Source: Nageia nagi | Taxonomy: Eukaryota > Pinophyta | Length of the DNA stretch: 64,000 nt | Direction: 5' to 3' | NCBI GenBank assembly: GCA_050084985.1 | Contig: JBITNC010000001.1 | Span: 78,616,001 to 78,680,000 of the forward strand | Part shown: one piece after another, positions 13,395 to 23,910 of the stretch | Layout of the letters: every line of letters starts with the position of its first letter | Position numbering within the stretch: the first letter of the stretch is position 1 | Notes under the pieces: generated by a model | What the model saw: only the letters and a program-made list of their open reading frames with translations | The model's database searches: none | What the model was told of the DNA's origin: nothing | Translations under genes and position numbers: made by a program

Positions 13395-14930
13395 CCTAAC
13401 AACAATTAATGACAAACTAAGTTAAAAAAAATCCTTAATGCAAACACTAATGATCAGGGTCTAGAATTGCCAACATTCTATACTCAAATGTCAATGATTC
13501 TAAAACCCTTCAAATTTGGCCAATGACTCCAGTTGGGTTTAAAAATTTTAACTAAATGTTAAAAATGAGCTTAATAAAAAAAAATAAATAGTTACAAAAC
13601 TTATAAATACTATTCCTAAGTACCCTACAATTTCTATTTTTTCAAACATGGAGTATAAATGGATTAATAAGCAAAAAATCAAAAAGGGGGTTTCAAAACC
13701 TACCTCTTCTCTCATGGGCCTCTTGCATGGTGTAGATCATCCTTATGGTGGTATCTTGGCTCCAATCAATGGTGAAAATGGGAAGTATGGGATCAAACAT
13801 TTGGATGGTGGGGTATAGCCAATAAAAGCTCTAACCTGGCACTAAAAAGCAAATTAGAAAGTGATAGGTAAAACCTTTTTCTTTTTATTACTCTATGTAG
13901 TCAAATGCTGATGATTTTGAGTTAGGATCTAGTGATCCATAAGGATCATTGATGATTATAATTAAATCATTGGTAATCCAAACCTTTAAAAAAATAAAAA
14001 ACAAAAAAAATGAAAGGGGCTTTCCTTAAAATGCACAAGTTATATGAGTATTTCAACAAAAGAAATACCTAGGATCTTCCCTATGTGCTTTATTAAAAAT
14101 TTCTCATTAAAACTTAAAAATACAAAATTTTCAAGTATGTCAAAAATTCTTTACATCAAATTAGGCCTATGATTAATTATAAACATTGATGAGAAAACTT
14201 GAAATGAAATAGAGTAATTAAAACTATTTATAAAATTTTGTATATATATTTTGAACAATCAACAAGTCCAAACAAAACATCTATGCTCAAAATATGCTCA
14301 CATCAAAATTATCATGAAAAATATCAAAAATAATATAAAACCATAAAAAACCATAAAAAATTTAAAAATATGTGAATCAATACAAGTTCTTCACTTGTTA
14401 AACTTAATTTAGATTCAAGGGTTTTTTAAAAACATTAATACTTGGGTAAATTTGACTTTGAAAAATGACCCTTCTTTTAACAGAAAAAAGAAGGATGGGT
14501 TTCGATATGATTAAAATTGTTGGATGAACTTTTGCATAAGATCATCAACTAAGCTTTCTACTAAGACAAAAGCAAAATGATTAAAAGTTGTATTCACAAG
14601 GGAGCTTCTTTATCACATGCTTTCTATGGCATACGCTTGATGGCTAAAGCTTTATCCATATCCTACCAACATAGCACAATAGTATAGTGGTAACTGCTTA
14701 AGTTATGTCTTGTACTAGAACCCTTATCATTTTCAAAATGTGTCAAATGTAAAAGATCAAAAATGAATTTATTCATAATCTAATCACTCAAATTCAGCTT
14801 ATTCATAGAGAATGAGTTAACTTGAAACCTTGACTTAAGATCAAGAAATACAAGTCCAAGACTTGATTGCACCCCTCTCATAGAGGCTTAGTTTTTTGAA
14901 ATTATCTCCACCTATAAATGTTGGGTATTT
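13395..14930. other. non-coding stretch between PMD pseudogene and LTR
   Basis: AT-rich with A-runs at 13,990-14,010 and 14,330-14,380. It may hold the promoter region of the antisense PMD gene. A weak tRNA-like box A occurs near 14,679-14,697. I see no frame of note. Confidence 0.35.
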
Positions 14931-14931
14931 C

Positions 14932-14946
14932 AAAAAAGGGGCAAAA
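14932..14946 (+). other. polypurine tract of Ty3-type element
   Basis: AAAAAAGGGGCAAAA lies immediately before the LTR start TGTAGACACC. This is the primer site for plus-strand DNA synthesis and shows that the element reads on the plus strand and that this is its 3' LTR. Confidence 0.6.
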
Positions 14947-15840
14947 TGTAGACACCTAAAAATGACCCCTTTTTTGATAAATGAAAGAGGGGAATAAAAA
15001 TTTTAGGCATGTTTGCCTAAATCTTTCGATCATTGGTAATCTAGTACAATCATTGATGATCATATTTGGTTGCTAGCACCCGATGGGTAATTGTTAGCGA
15101 TACTAAAAATAGAAAAAACAAAGAAAAAAATAGAAAAACTAGGTGCCCAAGGAAACAAGCTAATAGATCAAGGATAAGTCATCCTTGATCTTACTTTTTC
15201 CTTATGTGGATATAATTCATGACAAGGCTGGATGAGATTTTTCATCTAGTCTTGCCTTCCAAAATAGCAACTAATACTACCTTGGAAAATCTATAAATAA
15301 GATCTCTCCCATAGAGAAAAAGGGGTGTGAGAAGATGAAACACAACCTTATGCTATTGAATTATATCCAAATTGCCAAGTACATTTCAATTTACTATTTT
15401 TTACTTATATGCATTTTTATTTCATATTTTATTATAATTTTAGAGCATGAACAAGTATGTTTTAATGGGTTGTTGGTTAATGTATGTGCAAGATTCCAAG
15501 ACTAGTAACTAATTAAAGTAAGGAGAAGCCAATGAGTTAGCAAGAAAGAAGCAACTTAATTATTCTTGTTACAAGTTTTATTAAATGATATCTAGAGCTT
15601 GAAGACATTAGTAAAGAAAGACCTCTAAGAGGCCTATATTACACATTGTACTAAAAGGCTCCATTATGAGGCAACTTGTAATCAAAATTGAGGTTTACTT
15701 AGAGATCAATAAAGAGTTTCTATGTAAACTACTTATTTTTAGTTACTTAGAGGAACAAAAATTATGCTCACTTCTCAAGCATATGGGAGAGGTGGTATAG
15801 TGATGGTCCTATGTGCTTTTGTTGAAATAGGGTTGTTACA
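14947..15840 (+). repeat. 3' LTR of PMD-carrying Ty3 element, about 894 bp
   Basis: Starts TGTAGACACCTAAAAATG after a polypurine tract and ends GGGTTGTTACA, giving TGTA/TACA terminal inverted bases. A TATA box CTATAAATAA lies at 15,291-15,300. A TTGTAATC...AATAAAG polyadenylation-like segment is at 15,676-15,716. An eroded copy of its 3' part lies at 1,020-1,520. The element's 5' LTR is not identified, so no target duplication can be tested. Confidence 0.65.
15291..15300 (+). promoter_or_regulatory. TATA box of the 14,947 LTR
   Basis: CTATAAATAA about 345 bases into the LTR, followed 20-30 bases later by a CTCCCATAG context; typical U3/R border. Confidence 0.5.
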
Positions 15841-16464
15841 TTCTCTAAGAAACCTCAATTTCCTATTGGTCTTCCAATGCTCCAATAAAGATCAAGCTTC
15901 CTTAATAAGTATTATTTTTTCATTGTTGCACATATATTAAATAATTAATTTCTCAAGCCTCATCTAAAATAATTAATCCACATTATTAAAATAACTAAAA
16001 TTCACTTTACCTTCATTGACCTATTAATTTACCTTAACTAATTAATCAAAGTAATATTAGGTAAATCATGAAATTTACCTACAATAAACTCTAGAAAGAT
16101 AACAATGAATTATTTATTTACTTAATTTATTTATTACAATAAATTAATTAAATGTAGGTCTCACTTTTATAATACTTAGGATAACACAAATATCTAAATA
16201 TTAATTAATTAATTATGGGGATAATTGGTCAAGAGAATTGAATATAATAATTTCTCCCTTTATTACTTTGGTTGTCATTAGAATGAGAACCTAAGATTCA
16301 ATTATCCAATGCAACATGTGAATACTTATTATGCAAAGATGAGATCCTATTTCAATCTTGTAGTAGAGTTGAGCCCTAACATCAACTCTACACCTAGGGG
16401 AAATCTGGTAGAAATGGAGGTGGTGCTAATCTCTAAAAATCAATCTATCATTTCTCTAATACTA
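15841..16464. other. AT-rich flank, no gene recognised
   Basis: Contains TTAATTAATTAAT runs. The last 150 bases read as an open frame on the plus strand that continues into the inserted element; I could not assign it. The matching right flank resumes at 17,950. Confidence 0.4.
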
Positions 16465-16469
16465 TCATA
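16465..16469. repeat. target site duplication TCATA, left
   Basis: TCATA directly precedes the TGATGCATGC terminus and recurs directly after the other terminus at 17,945-17,949. Five bases is the length typical of LTR-retrotransposon integrase. If the ends are set one base inward, a 7-base match ATCATAT results. Confidence 0.7.
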
Positions 16470-16684
16470 TGATGCATGCGTTGCCGGGGCCGTAACTTTT
16501 GATCCGGAGGTCGTTTTGCTTCGAAATTTAAACTGTGGCTTCGTGACGGAATTCTAGTTATGGTAGTTCGCTAGAACTGCCATGCCCAAAAAATGATATT
16601 TTTAAGGCCTGATTCATTCGTCTAAGGCCTGAAAAATAGGCTTTTTTAAGAGCGCTCCTGATTTTTAGGCTTTTTTTGCATGTT
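16470..16684 (+). repeat. left inverted arm (partial U3, 215 bp)
   Basis: Reverse complement of 17,730-17,944, with about seven differences by eye (about 97% identity): two single-base length differences, in a G-run and a T-run, and five substitutions, four of them clustered in a small palindrome. It ends at TGCATGTT, where the gag sequence begins, and the same eight bases occur at the inner edge of the right arm. Confidence 0.9.
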
Positions 16685-17410
16685 AATTTCATCCTGAATA
16701 ACAAAGTTCAGACCATTTACATATCTTGCAGCCTTTTGCTCCTCTGTTTCATTTGGTTCTATTCGAATGGAAAGCTTATAAAAGTCATTGGTGTAGTCCT
16801 CAATGCTTCGTTCCTTTTGTCGCAAATTTTGGAATTGGCGAAATAAGGTCTGGGAGTAGTCCACAGGTACAAATTTCCCTTTTAGCTTCTTCTTCATTTT
16901 AGCCCAACCTCTGATCTTATCCTTGCCATCCCTTTGTCGTGTATTCTGTAGGTGATCCCACCAAATTAATGCATGTCCCTTCAACTTCGTGCATGCAAGC
17001 TTTACCTTCTTTTCTTCAGCAATGTTACTCCATTCGAAATATTTTTCTAGGCTATTGATCCAATCGATCAACTCCTCTGGTTTTAATCCACCAGCATACT
17101 CAGGAATCTCAATTTTGATCCCGGCACTATTTCTTTGAAGTCCTTCTAGAGCCCGTATCAATCGATTCTCAAAACGTTGACCATCTCCCATTAGGTCTTC
17201 TTGTTCTGCATCCGTCTGAACCTCAGATCCAACTTCATCAATTGTACTTTCACCATCAAATCTTGGATCTGGATGGGTATTCATATTTCTCTCTGCCATG
17301 CGCTCAATTGCACCAGTTAGTCGCGTTATTTGGGCTTGCAGATCCTCGATCTGCCTACTCATTTGAGTATAGGCACCTCTAGGTGCTCTGCCTCCTCTCC
17401 TAGGTGGCAT
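16646..17410 (-). CDS. gag: Ty3/gypsy Gag, C-terminally truncated and fused to antisense LTR
   Basis: Gag forms the virus-like particle. The start MPPRRGGRAPRG is typical of plant gypsy Gag; an in-frame Met nine codons upstream is less likely. Residues 20-40 form a heptad-like coiled coil (MSRQIEDLQAQITRLTGAIE). From about residue 95 the Retrotrans_gag capsid domain follows: IEIPEYAGGLKPEELIDWI, a LACTKLKGHALIWWDHL helix block and a FRQFQNLRQKERSIEDYTND block. It is open for 254 codons, but after AARYVNGLNFVIQDEIN the frame runs into antisense LTR sequence and stops. The final dozen residues are therefore LTR-encoded noise, and the zinc knuckle and all of pol are missing. The C-terminal capsid part is probably incomplete. 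Confidence 0.9.
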   Translation of the reverse strand: MPPRRGGRAPRGAYTQMSRQIEDLQAQITRLTGAIERMAERNMNTHPDPRFDGESTIDEVGSEVQTDAEQEDLMGDGQRFENRLIRALEGLQRNSAGIKIEIPEYAGGLKPEELIDWINSLEKYFEWSNIAEEKKVKLACTKLKGHALIWWDHLQNTRQRDGKDKIRGWAKMKKKLKGKFVPVDYSQTLFRQFQNLRQKERSIEDYTNDFYKLSIRIEPNETEEQKAARYVNGLNFVIQDEINMQKKPKNQERS

Positions 17411-17441
17411 CTTCTTCAATTTTCCCAGCGAGATCACACCC

Positions 17442-17453
17442 GCTCTGATACCA
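17442..17453 (-). other. primer-binding site, initiator Met tRNA type
   Basis: Minus strand TGGTATCAGAGC is the standard plant PBS complementary to the 3' end of initiator tRNA-Met, two bases after the LTR end. It fixes the orientation of the element. Confidence 0.9.
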
Positions 17454-17583
17454 AATGATGTGAAGTCAGCTATAACAGGAAAACAGAAATTGAAATCCAG
17501 TCACAGAACATACAGAAGAAATTCAGACCAAAAACACTCTTCTTATTCCTGAACCCACATCCTCTCCAAGAGAATACAATGCC

Positions 17584-17593
17584 CTTTAAATAG
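17584..17593 (-). promoter_or_regulatory. TATA box of gag-only element
   Basis: Minus-strand CTATTTAAAG, about 130 bases before the end of the LTR, followed by GGGCATTGTATTCTC, a plausible transcription start context. Confidence 0.5.
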
Positions 17594-17729
17594 CCACAAA
17601 AAAAAACAAAAAAACCAAAATGAGTCAGATTGCGCCCAAAATTTGCATGCGCATCCCTCTTACACTAATTAAGCAGTATCTAAAATATCCACCCTTAACT
17701 AGAAGAAAAACAAGAGTTACTAAAGGCGC

Positions 17730-17944
17730 AACATGCAAAAAAAAGCCTAAAAATCAGGAGCGCTCTTAAAAAAGCCTATTTTTCAGGCCTTAGACGAATG
17801 AATCAGGCCTTAAAAATATCATTTTTTGGGTATGGTAGTTCGCGCGAACTACCATAACTGGAATTCCGTCACGAAGCCACAGTTTAAATTTCGAAGCAAA
17901 ACGACCTCCGGATCAAAAGTTACGGCCCGGCAACGCATGCATCA
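17730..17944 (-). repeat. right inverted arm (start of U3, 215 bp)
   Basis: The outer 215 bases of the 5' LTR. It contains a perfect 26-base palindrome: half-site TATGGTAGTTCGC followed by its complement, at about 17,832-17,857. That palindrome is degraded in the left arm. Confidence 0.9.
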
Positions 17945-17949
17945 TCATA
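17945..17949. repeat. target site duplication TCATA, right
   Basis: Second copy of TCATA, directly after the terminal ...GCATGCATCA. Confidence 0.7.
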
Positions 17950-18800
17950 TATGTCTAATGACTATAGGAATCTAGTACAAATGGTTACTAATGTTAGTTT
18001 AACCATAGAAGTGCACTTATCTCAAGTGGAGGAGGTCACCTAGTTTGGGGCATTGGAATATCCATGTGTTGAGAATGAAGCAACTCAATATCAAGTTATA
18101 TAACTATTGCCACAAGATACAGTTAATGATCACCTTGAAAAAAAATTTCCAGTCACACCATTGGAAAAGAAAGGTTCAAATAGAATGATGACAAATAAAC
18201 CAATTGAGATTGTAAATCATGCTAGTAATGATGTTTAAATGATTAATATGAATTATGATGTAGTAAGCAACCCTAATTCTAGAACATAAAGATACTACCT
18301 ATAGAGTCTCAAATGTAAAAATGTATCCATAAATATAGTGGCCTTAGAAAATTTAAACTAATTTCAATAAAATACTAGAAGAACATACTAATACCCAATT
18401 TTTTTTGGATAAGTTTAGAATTGAATGGGATTGGTCTCACATGTACTATCATTGAATATCTATGATGTAAAAATAGGTTTTGGGATCCTAGTTAAAAAAT
18501 TGCTTTAAATAAATGTAGCCTTATAAAAAAATACTAATTAATTAATTAATATATACTAATAAAAATATTCTCACTATAGTAAGTATTGACCTTAAATAAT
18601 GTTAATTATTTAAATAATAATTTTCTTTCCTTAATGTAAGAATCAACGTGCCTTTACCCAAGATTCCCAACCTTGATTCTTAGGTATTAATCAAATATTT
18701 AGGATTAAGTCATTAGCATTTTTAAGCATATATTATATTATGATATTAGTACCTAATTTAATAAATAGAATTTAGCAAATTAGATAAATTCTAATCTATT
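17950..18800. other. AT-rich flank, no gene recognised
   Basis: Continues the sequence interrupted at 16,469. Only short broken frames; ATTAATTAATTAAT at 18,537-18,550. Confidence 0.4.
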
Positions 18801-19764
18801 TTTGATATCTTCATTTTATAGGTATACTAGATAAGTAAATTCCAAATAAGGAAGAGGTAAATCAAATAACAACAATATTCATATGAAGTATGAATACAAA
18901 CTATGGATGTTGCATAATCACTTCATAAAAACTTTCAAAACATAAAGTAACATTAGTAATACCTTATTTCATGATAATTTTATAAATACCTACAAAATCT
19001 ATTATCAAGAGATACAACCAAAATTGATCGCCATGCCAATCCAATGCAATTGTTAATCAATAATTCTAGATAGGACCAATAAGATCAGGTTCCAATGGAT
19101 TAGGCTATGATATATTTTCCATGCATCTCAACCAATTCTTTCATCTCAAACCCCTTACTGTAATTTACTTGATCTTATTTCTCCACTTTTATCCTACATA
19201 CATATAGATCATGCAAAACTTCAATATGTATAAGTAACCTAACCAAATACTATTAGTTTTACATTAAGTAGTTTCCCTCCTTATCCATGCCCAACTCCCA
19301 CTTTTTGCTTTCCTTTTGCACATGTTTTTCAAAACATTCACCATCAACAATATATAACATAAAATAAAATGCAAGAAAATAATGACTTACCCTTTTACAT
19401 CCTCTAATATCCTTTGGTGGAATTTCTTGATATTGATGTTGAAGACCTCCTTGCACCTTTGGTATCTAAATATTCTTCCTTCCCTTGGAAACATCATTTT
19501 CATCCTAGAGGAATCTCACCCTCTTTTATTTTTAATAAAACCCTAATTTATTCCTTTTCACAAGCTCAAGCTTGTGGTGAATAATAAATACATTTTCCAT
19601 TATTAAATTAGATGTGTTAATAAGAAAATAAATAATGCCAACCATCTTATCTTTTTTAAAAATCATGGAAGCCTTAGTCACCTTCTATGTATGATTACCA
19701 AATGTAACTATATAACCCTCACCATCAAGCTTACTTATCAAAATGAAATTTATATTTATATTAG
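18800..19764 (-). pseudogene. old Ty1/copia pol, downstream half
   Basis: Minus-strand fragments match copia pol just after the protease: ISKLDGEGYI (usual 'LISTSQLDGEG'), then a frame-broken KVTKASM...KDKMVGIIYF stretch, then KVQGGLQHQYQEIPPKDIRG and further left a degenerate 'KGFEMKELVE' near the integrase zinc finger. The paralogue at 52.2-53.6 kb shows the same order and helped in reading it. It ends abruptly at ...TATATTAG, where the Tat-like LTR begins. The missing upstream half lies 24 kb away at 44,188-45,304, in the same orientation and with the matching breakpoint. The left boundary is uncertain. Confidence 0.65.
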
Positions 19765-21597
19765 TGATTGTTATTTTTTTAGAATTACACTCTGTAAGGA
19801 GGGTAACATTCTTCTGTTCCTTCATTCTTTCATTCATTTATTCTTTCTCAATAAGATCCATGATTTTAATTCCCATTTCTAAATCCCCTTTCATTCTATT
19901 ATAAGTTTTTTAATGAGTGTATAGTCTTTATACTTAGTCATTTTTATCAAATTTTGTTAATTCTAGGAAATCTTGAGTACTATTGATGTTTATAGGTCAT
20001 AGTTGATTTGTGTGATAACATAAACCACCATTTTGTTGAGAGGTAGGTGTTGTGTAAATAAGTCTCATATGTTTGTTAGAACATAGTTGGATATTCACCA
20101 TGAATTGTACATAGGTTTGAGATTGAAAGGTAATTTTGTTTTATCTAAGTCATGTCTAGGAGGTAATGTGACATGTAAGGGAACTAAGTGTCTAAGTCAA
20201 AGTTTGGGTCATATAGGAGTTCAAGTCTATAAAATTTAGGTTCTATAGACTTGGGTACTCTTTTCAAGAAATATTGTAAATATGAGCCATTATTGAGTTG
20301 AATCAGTAAATGGGTAATGTTCTAGAGCCCATCAATTTTCATAGAAAAAGTTATACCTTATACCAAAAATTAGTGGGCATTAAGTTAGTCCATCAATAGG
20401 TGTTGCCAAAGGAGAAAGAAATGGAAGATGTTTTAGTGAGTTTATTATGTAGACCCATTCAATTTTAAGTGATGATGTCACACCATTTTGTTGAAAATTG
20501 GTAGGTGATAAGGCAAGTCCCACTCAGTCAATAGACCCCTCCAAAGTAAGTAAGACCCTTTAAACTGAAAAGAGAACTATGAGATAAGGGGAACACTTAG
20601 GTCCACTTAATCAATAGTGTTTAACCCTAAGGGCTTTGCCAATGTATCAACTTTGACTCATTTCCACATGGTAGTAGTAGTACTTCCTTAGGTTTAAATG
20701 TTATATATTTCATTGCCCTCATAGTTTTCACAACCTAAAGCTATAGTGATTTTCATAAATGGTTGCACAAAGTTAGATGACTATCAATAGAGCATAGAGA
20801 TAAACCATACCAATCAATTCGATAGACCATACCTTGAAAATCAACTACAGTTGCAATAAGATATAGTTGAAGATAAATCTAAGAGATTATAAATAAGAAG
20901 GTATAGAGATTCAAAGTTTGTAGATTCCCAAACATTGGTGTTGATTGAACTAAATCATTGTGCAATCTAGCATAGTTATAGATTAAAGCTGTACATTTAT
21001 AAATAGTTCTTTGCTTTTATTCTTAATCAATAGGATAATTAAGGGTATTAATGGTGGAAAACCACCATTTGTAAATATATTCTTATAAATAATGGACTAT
21101 TAGAAGTCCAAAAGGTTAGACATTTTAGCAAAGTTGCCTAATGTAAGCTCTACTTTCATATATGATAATATAGTACTTTGATATTTTTCCCTCTATAATT
21201 TGTGGCTGTTATTTTGCTTTGTGATTATTATGTATGAAGTTTAGTTCTAAATTATGGCTATGTATTGCAATCGTGAGGCCCCAAGTGTAAGCTAGTTATC
21301 TATTCTTAATCTTGGCAATGGATTACTACATGTGTGGTAATGCTCAAGTTAACTAGTTTTAGTTTGCTTTATGTGGTTTAGATTTTAGTCTCTTTCCTAT
21401 TACTTTTCACCTTTTTATCTCTTTATAGTTACTTCTAACTTCTTCCATAGATAGGAACTGACATATAACCCAAATATATAGCATATAACCCCCATGAGCA
21501 CACTATCCCACCACCTTTTTCTCTTATAAGAACCCTATTATTGCAAGAAATGGAGAACTATACAAGATGAAACCTTAAGGTTATATTATACTGACCA
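19765..21597 (+). repeat. Tat-like LTR1 (5'), about 1.83 kb
   Basis: Begins TGATTGTTATTTTT inside the old copia and ends ATACTGACCA (ATACTAATCA in LTR2 and LTR3). It aligns over its length with LTR2. A TATA-like CTTATAAATAATGG lies at 21,082-21,095. No clear primer-binding site follows. Confidence 0.75.
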
Positions 21598-21989
21598 ATA
21601 GTAGAAAATTTTATTTTTGTCACATTTGATGGAACACAAATAAAAATCCATAGTTTATGGGTGTGAATAGGTCATCTAGCTATGTATGGTAAGCTATCAC
21701 CTTGTGCTTAACATATTATAGGGTTTATTTAACCTTATTAGTGACTCTATTATCAAAAGCAATCAATATTTCCAACCTTGCACCTTCAAAATGTAGATTT
21801 ACTAGTAGTACCAAAAATTCCTCAAGATAGCCTAGATGTCAAGAGCTATTAGTTCCTCAAAGGGGGACTAGGAAAAAGATTTTTTGAACCTTTCTCTTCA
21901 AATTCCTTTAAGAGTTATCCCATTAATAGTTGTATTTGAATCTATCTAACAAAATATTTCACCTCATATAAGTGGTCCAAATATGGCTC

Positions 21990-23560
21990 AACCTACCCCT
22001 ATAAATTTCCTTGCTTGGAATAATAGTCATTCCTTAGCAGTTCCTACTAATTCTCTAAATATCCCTCAAGTAGCATTTAATGTTTTGCCTAAATATGATG
22101 GGTAAGGAAAAACACCTTATGAACATTATCAAGATGTATCTTTACTAGCTCCTAGCTTTGATATCAATGATGAAACAATCATGATGAGACTCCTATCACA
22201 TTCTTTTAAATGAAAATTTGTTGAATGGTTTAGAACTTTAACCCCTTAATCCATAAATATATGAGGAGAGTTATGTCAAGATATTATCAAGAGATTTGAT
22301 AAAGATGGTGATGATAACACCTTTATGAGCCTCATAACATATATCAAAATATATCCTCATGAGTCTATAGATGATTTTAATTTAATATTTGATAAAACTT
22401 GGAAATCCATTCCAACAAGGATTAGGCCAACAAATGCTCAAGACTTGGTATATTATAGGAAATCATTTCTCTTAGACCTTAATGTATTAATTGTTATATC
22501 TAGTGAATACTTTCTCAAATGTCTATCAGATAGCTAAAACTATTGAGCATACTTTGGTATCTTCTAGTAAGATACAACCTAGAACCATTATGCTCTTATT
22601 TACTAATCTACCTTCAAAATAGAATCCATTATAGATTACTCATCTTGGAGTATTAACCTTCCCACCTCCTCCTCATAAACCTACCACTTAGAACCAAGTG
22701 CTAGCACTACCAACTCTTGTATTTACAAGTACAAATACTCATTCTAACTCATAAAAGGAAGAGAGGATAAGGTAGCTAGAGATAACTATTAGTAACTTGA
22801 AAAATAATCTCCCTTTACAAGAGAGGAAAAATCAAGGCTTCAATTACATGAGATATGATAACTAGTATTAGCTAATATTCTAGCCTAGAAACAATCATCT
22901 AGAATAACCACCTACTCATAAATCTATAGAAAATGTAGTAATAGTTAGTTCTATAGAAATTGATGCTCTGAGTATTACAAAATGGTGTCCTTATTCAACT
23001 CCACATTTTCTAGACTCCTATGTAGTATATCAACATCAACATTTGGGACTACATTCTAATTAGATGGTAGAACATACATCAAATCTTGCTACAAATCTTA
23101 CTATGGTTAATTTTTGGCTTTTAAACTATGCTAGAGAATAACCAACTATGTTCAAACTAGAGCTTCATCCTTAGCAACCCCATAATAAGCCTAAGTAACT
23201 CAACAAAATAAACAACCCATTCTACCTCACCCTAATCCAAAAAGATCTAAGACTCCTATGCTCCAACCATAAAATCAAGAAAATTAACATTCTAATCATC
23301 TGAGTCAAGTTTCTCAAGATTCGGGTAATTTTGCTTCTTCAGCAAGAAACCTCACTACAACCAAAAATGAAGTCCCAAAAAATAGAGTCCTCCTCCATTG
23401 AGATATCATTTTATTATTGAACATCATAAGGAGAAATCCACTTAGCAATTTAGATCACATTAGCTTGCTAAAATAATAAGTTAACCCCTTATGTCCCATA
23501 CAATATTATGGAAGAATTAAAGAAGACACCTTTTAGAGTGATAATGTTTGATGCATTGAG
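21990..23560 (+). pseudogene. gag: Gag of the Tat-like element
   Basis: Conceptual translation shows a gypsy capsid domain: VAFNVLPKYDG near 22,075, then 'TPYEHYQDVSLLAPSFDIND' and 'MMRLLSHSFK.KFVEWFRTL' (usual 'F..SLTG.A..WY..L'), then 22,325-22,537 with MSLITYIKIYPHESIDDFNL and FDKTWKSIPTRIRPTNAQ. The remainder to 23,560 is Pro/Gln-rich, with many TAG/TAA stops where Gln codons are likely. No zinc knuckle could be made out. Gag would be longer than in most gypsy elements. It lies about 400 bases after LTR1, as expected. Confidence 0.65.
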
Positions 23561-23589
23561 GATTCCAAGTTAAACCAACCTCTTACAAG

Positions 23590-23910
23590 AATTTTGAAGC
23601 TTAAAAATGATAAAACTAGGGTAAATGAGGTTAATGTAGTATTTGCAATTTCTAATGATGTCCCTCCAGCTCCTCTAGGTATAAGAAGACATCCACCTTT
23701 TTATATATCTCTTAGATTAGAAGCTTGGGTAGTTAATAATTATATGATTGATATTGGATCCACTATTATTGTTATTCCTAAAGCTATTACAAATGAGATA
23801 AAATTATATATTACTTGATGCATAGATGGGGCCATACAACTAGATTCTTCCCTAGTAGATGTGTTTGGTAATGTAAAAGGAGTTTCCATAACCCTGAATA
23901 CATTCCTTGA
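23590..23910 (+). pseudogene. retroviral-type aspartic protease
   Basis: The open segment 23,594-23,818 contains PPFYISLRLEAWVVNNYMID followed by IGSTIIVIPKAI. This is the protease core 'P..V.l.i.g....nalvDsGAs.NimP', in which the catalytic triplet Asp-Ser-Gly reads Asp-Ile-Gly. The enzyme normally cuts Gag-Pol inside the particle. It continues in a broken frame to about 23,910 (DSSLVDVFGNVKG...). Inactive by the active-site change and stops. Confidence 0.6.

Larger units (their letters stand above)
16470..17944 (-). mobile_element. gag-only Ty3/gypsy derivative with inverted U3 ends
   Basis: On the minus strand the unit reads: complete LTR (17,944 to 17,456), primer-binding site, gag 5' part, then an abrupt switch at 16,684 into the reverse complement of the first 215 bases of its own LTR. 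Both outer ends are thus the same U3 terminus, TGATGCATGC, facing inward. No protease, RT or integrase is present, so it must have been mobilised in trans. The unit is much richer in CpG than its surroundings, and its gag frame is open, both signs of recent arrival. A 5-base target duplication flanks it. An ordinary element would end in a U5 end on one side; this one does not. Confidence 0.85.
17456..17944 (-). repeat. 5' LTR of the gag-only element, about 489 bp
   Basis: On the minus strand it begins TGATGCATGC and ends ACTTCACATCA, giving TGAT/ATCA inverted termini, then two bases and the primer-binding site. The U3 is CpG-rich; a TATA box lies at 17,593-17,584. Confidence 0.8.

Noticed and set aside
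16309-16557. 82-codon plus-strand frame crossing 16,470
   Set aside because: Its second half is antisense LTR sequence of the inserted element, so it cannot be a native gene.
16470-17944. Interpretation as a Pack-MULE (Mutator element carrying a gag fragment)
   Set aside because: The inverted arms are the U3 of the very LTR and PBS next to the gag, and the flanking duplication is 5 (at most 7) bases rather than 9, so a retroelement origin fits better.
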